64,000 nt of DNA from Lamellibrachia columna. Its lineage: Eukaryota; Annelida; Polychaeta; Sabellida; Siboglinidae. The stretch is from the NCBI GenBank assembly GCA_963662155.1, contig OY759271.1, positions 33,219,333 to 33,283,332 on the forward strand, given 5' to 3'. Both the position numbers and the translations under genes were made by a program. The notes beneath the pieces were generated by a model. That model was not told where the DNA came from, made no database searches, and worked only from the letters and a program-made list of their open reading frames with translations. Positions 62,513 through 64,000 of this stretch are shown here, one piece after another (positions within the stretch are counted from its first letter, which is position 1; each line of letters starts with the position of its first letter).

Positions 62513-64000
62513 ATACATCTGGCTAAGACTAAAGTCGATGATAACCCCCATCTTGTTGCGTAGACCTTGGCTCTTGGAGTGGGAACTTGGCGAACCTTTG
62601 AAGGTGACTTGTTCTCCACCGACCCACGACAAATGGGACTGCCAAACTGGCACCTGATCCCAAACTTCGTTCATGCGAGTCAAGTGTGCAGTCATTGCGA
62701 TTTTTTTTAATTAAGCAACTGGTAACAGGATTTTGGCCTTGCGTATAAGAATTGCAGAACGATCAACAAACTTAACCACACAGCCAATGGGCCAATTTCT
62801 TATACAAGAGAAATGTTCTTCAGAAAGCTTAGAATGCAAAAAATTCACCAGGATAGTTTGTTTGCTGTATAATTATATATGTATGTGAGTCTGAATAATG
62901 CCTCTTTCAACATGGCATACATATCGTTAATAATAATTTTTATTAAGTAATTTGAAATTAATTTATTTTATGGATACATGACCAACATTTTGTGTTACCA
63001 GGGTACCTCTAATGATATTTTTTATGCAGTATCACATAGATACAGTTTGTAAAATTTTACCTAGTCCAGAGAAAGGGGAACATTACAGTGATATTTTACC
63101 CTTTCAGAATGTACCAATGTTGTAACTTAATGTGTCTAAAACAAAATCATAGTACAGTACACATATGAGGTTTTAAAATAGTTACTACTTCTTGGGTTTA
63201 AACTGGATTATTATCTAAATAAAAACTAATAATATACAATTTTATTATGAGAAAACGAAGACATATTACTTATTGTACATAACGGACAATTTAAATTACA
63301 CGAATTGTTGCACAAATTGTTGTACAAATTGTTAATGTATTCTATGTATAGGACTCGAAATGGTACATTATTAAAGTTCATATTCAACAAATAATGTTAA
63401 TAAATTGCTATATATATTTACAAAATATGAATTTTATATAGTTAAATTTATACTTAACTGTTATTACTTTGTTAACTACAGTTGTACATCAACAAACATA
63501 CAGTAGGTTACGTAAAACCGAGAAAGGTATTAAATATTTTGTTACAAACATATCCTTGTATTCAGACCTACCACCCAAAATCGTATCAATATGAAAACGT
63601 ACCTTTATCCGTGTAGAGATATTATTAAATTAGTCCAATTAGCCTAGCCGTTACGCTGCATCAGCCACGCCTGTCACTGTCCACTTGTGTAAAGTTTATC
63701 CTTCGCACTTCTTGCCTTGAAGTTTCCACAGCACGTTTGTTACACCACTTCTATGTACTAATCTCAGAGCTCCCGAAGCATCGACTATTTCTGGGGGTTG
63801 CCAGAATGCCAGGAAGTTGCTATGGTAACTATGACAGCTGGTTAAATCACATCTTGTGTAGTCAGAATGCTTTTTTTTGCTTATTGGTTGTTTGCGCAAT
63901 GTTTAGTAATGTTGGAAATTGTGAAAGTTGATTATGTAGCCTTTTCCTGTCTACCTTCCCCCCCTGTGTGTTGCTTGTTGGTGTTAGCCCTAAATGCCAA

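Larger units (their letters stand above)
54473..64000. other. gene-poor stretch: intronic or intergenic DNA
   Basis: No exon on either strand could be supported over 9.5 kb. If CARS1 continues beyond the window this is part of its intron 2. Contents noted separately: MITE copy 4, tandem repeats at 55812-55955, (TA)n at 56515-56760, a GGGGCGGG-TTGTT minisatellite, TGTATGAGG repeats and a CR1 fragment. Confidence 0.6.

Overview
The window is nuclear DNA of an invertebrate animal. Genes are split by GT-AG introns of about 0.1 to 8 kb, and non-coding sequence is AT-rich by eye and crowded with transposons and minisatellites. Protein matches (eIF3m, cysteinyl-tRNA synthetase, DCST1, a DZIP3/TTC3-like ligase) and the mix of CR1-type LINEs, MITEs and minisatellites would suit a lophotrochozoan such as a mollusc or brachiopod, but that placement is a guess. 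No CRISPR array, bacterial operon or intact tRNA was seen.

Layout. (1) 1-23003, plus strand: the 3' part of a large gene, eleven phase-consistent exons (1,446 residues) ending in a stop. It has long low-complexity exons, a helical segment, two CCCH zinc fingers and a C-terminal RING-H2, so it is a DZIP3/TTC3-like E3 ubiquitin ligase whose 5' end lies outside the window. A CR1-family LINE sits antisense in one intron, and TIR elements and degraded LINEs fill others. (2) 24411-36182, minus strand: complete eIF3m (EIF3M), ten exons and 379 residues, tail-to-tail with the first gene. (3) 36183-36443: a 261-bp head-to-head interval, probably a shared bidirectional promoter, between EIF3M and (4) CARS1, plus strand, with exons at 36444-36462 and 44298-44395; the catalytic exons are not in the window. 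(5) 47247-54472, minus strand: a three-exon DCST1-like gene (SPE-42/Sneaky family, sperm-egg interaction) of 1,093 residues with an N-terminal SH3 domain. It appears to lie antisense inside a CARS1 intron. (6) 54473-64000: no gene, only MITEs, microsatellites and a CR1 3' fragment.

Two themes stand out. Tandem duplication has repeatedly hit exon edges: a 32-bp unit carrying a splice acceptor in seven copies at 10355-10578, a 54-bp unit carrying an acceptor-like site in five copies at 48561-48800, and a 58-bp unit carrying the DCST1-like stop codon in four copies at 47081-47312. Several TIR families can also be delimited from sequence alone: a hAT-like element with an 8-bp target duplication, a PIF/Harbinger-like MITE with TTA duplication, a TA-flanked Tc1/mariner-like MITE, a four-copy MITE family, and elements ending in GGGTCATTCC.

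Functionally, EIF3M and CARS1 both serve translation and seem to share a promoter. The DZIP3-like and DCST1-like products both end in RING-type zinc domains. No pathway linking all the genes can be read from the sequence.
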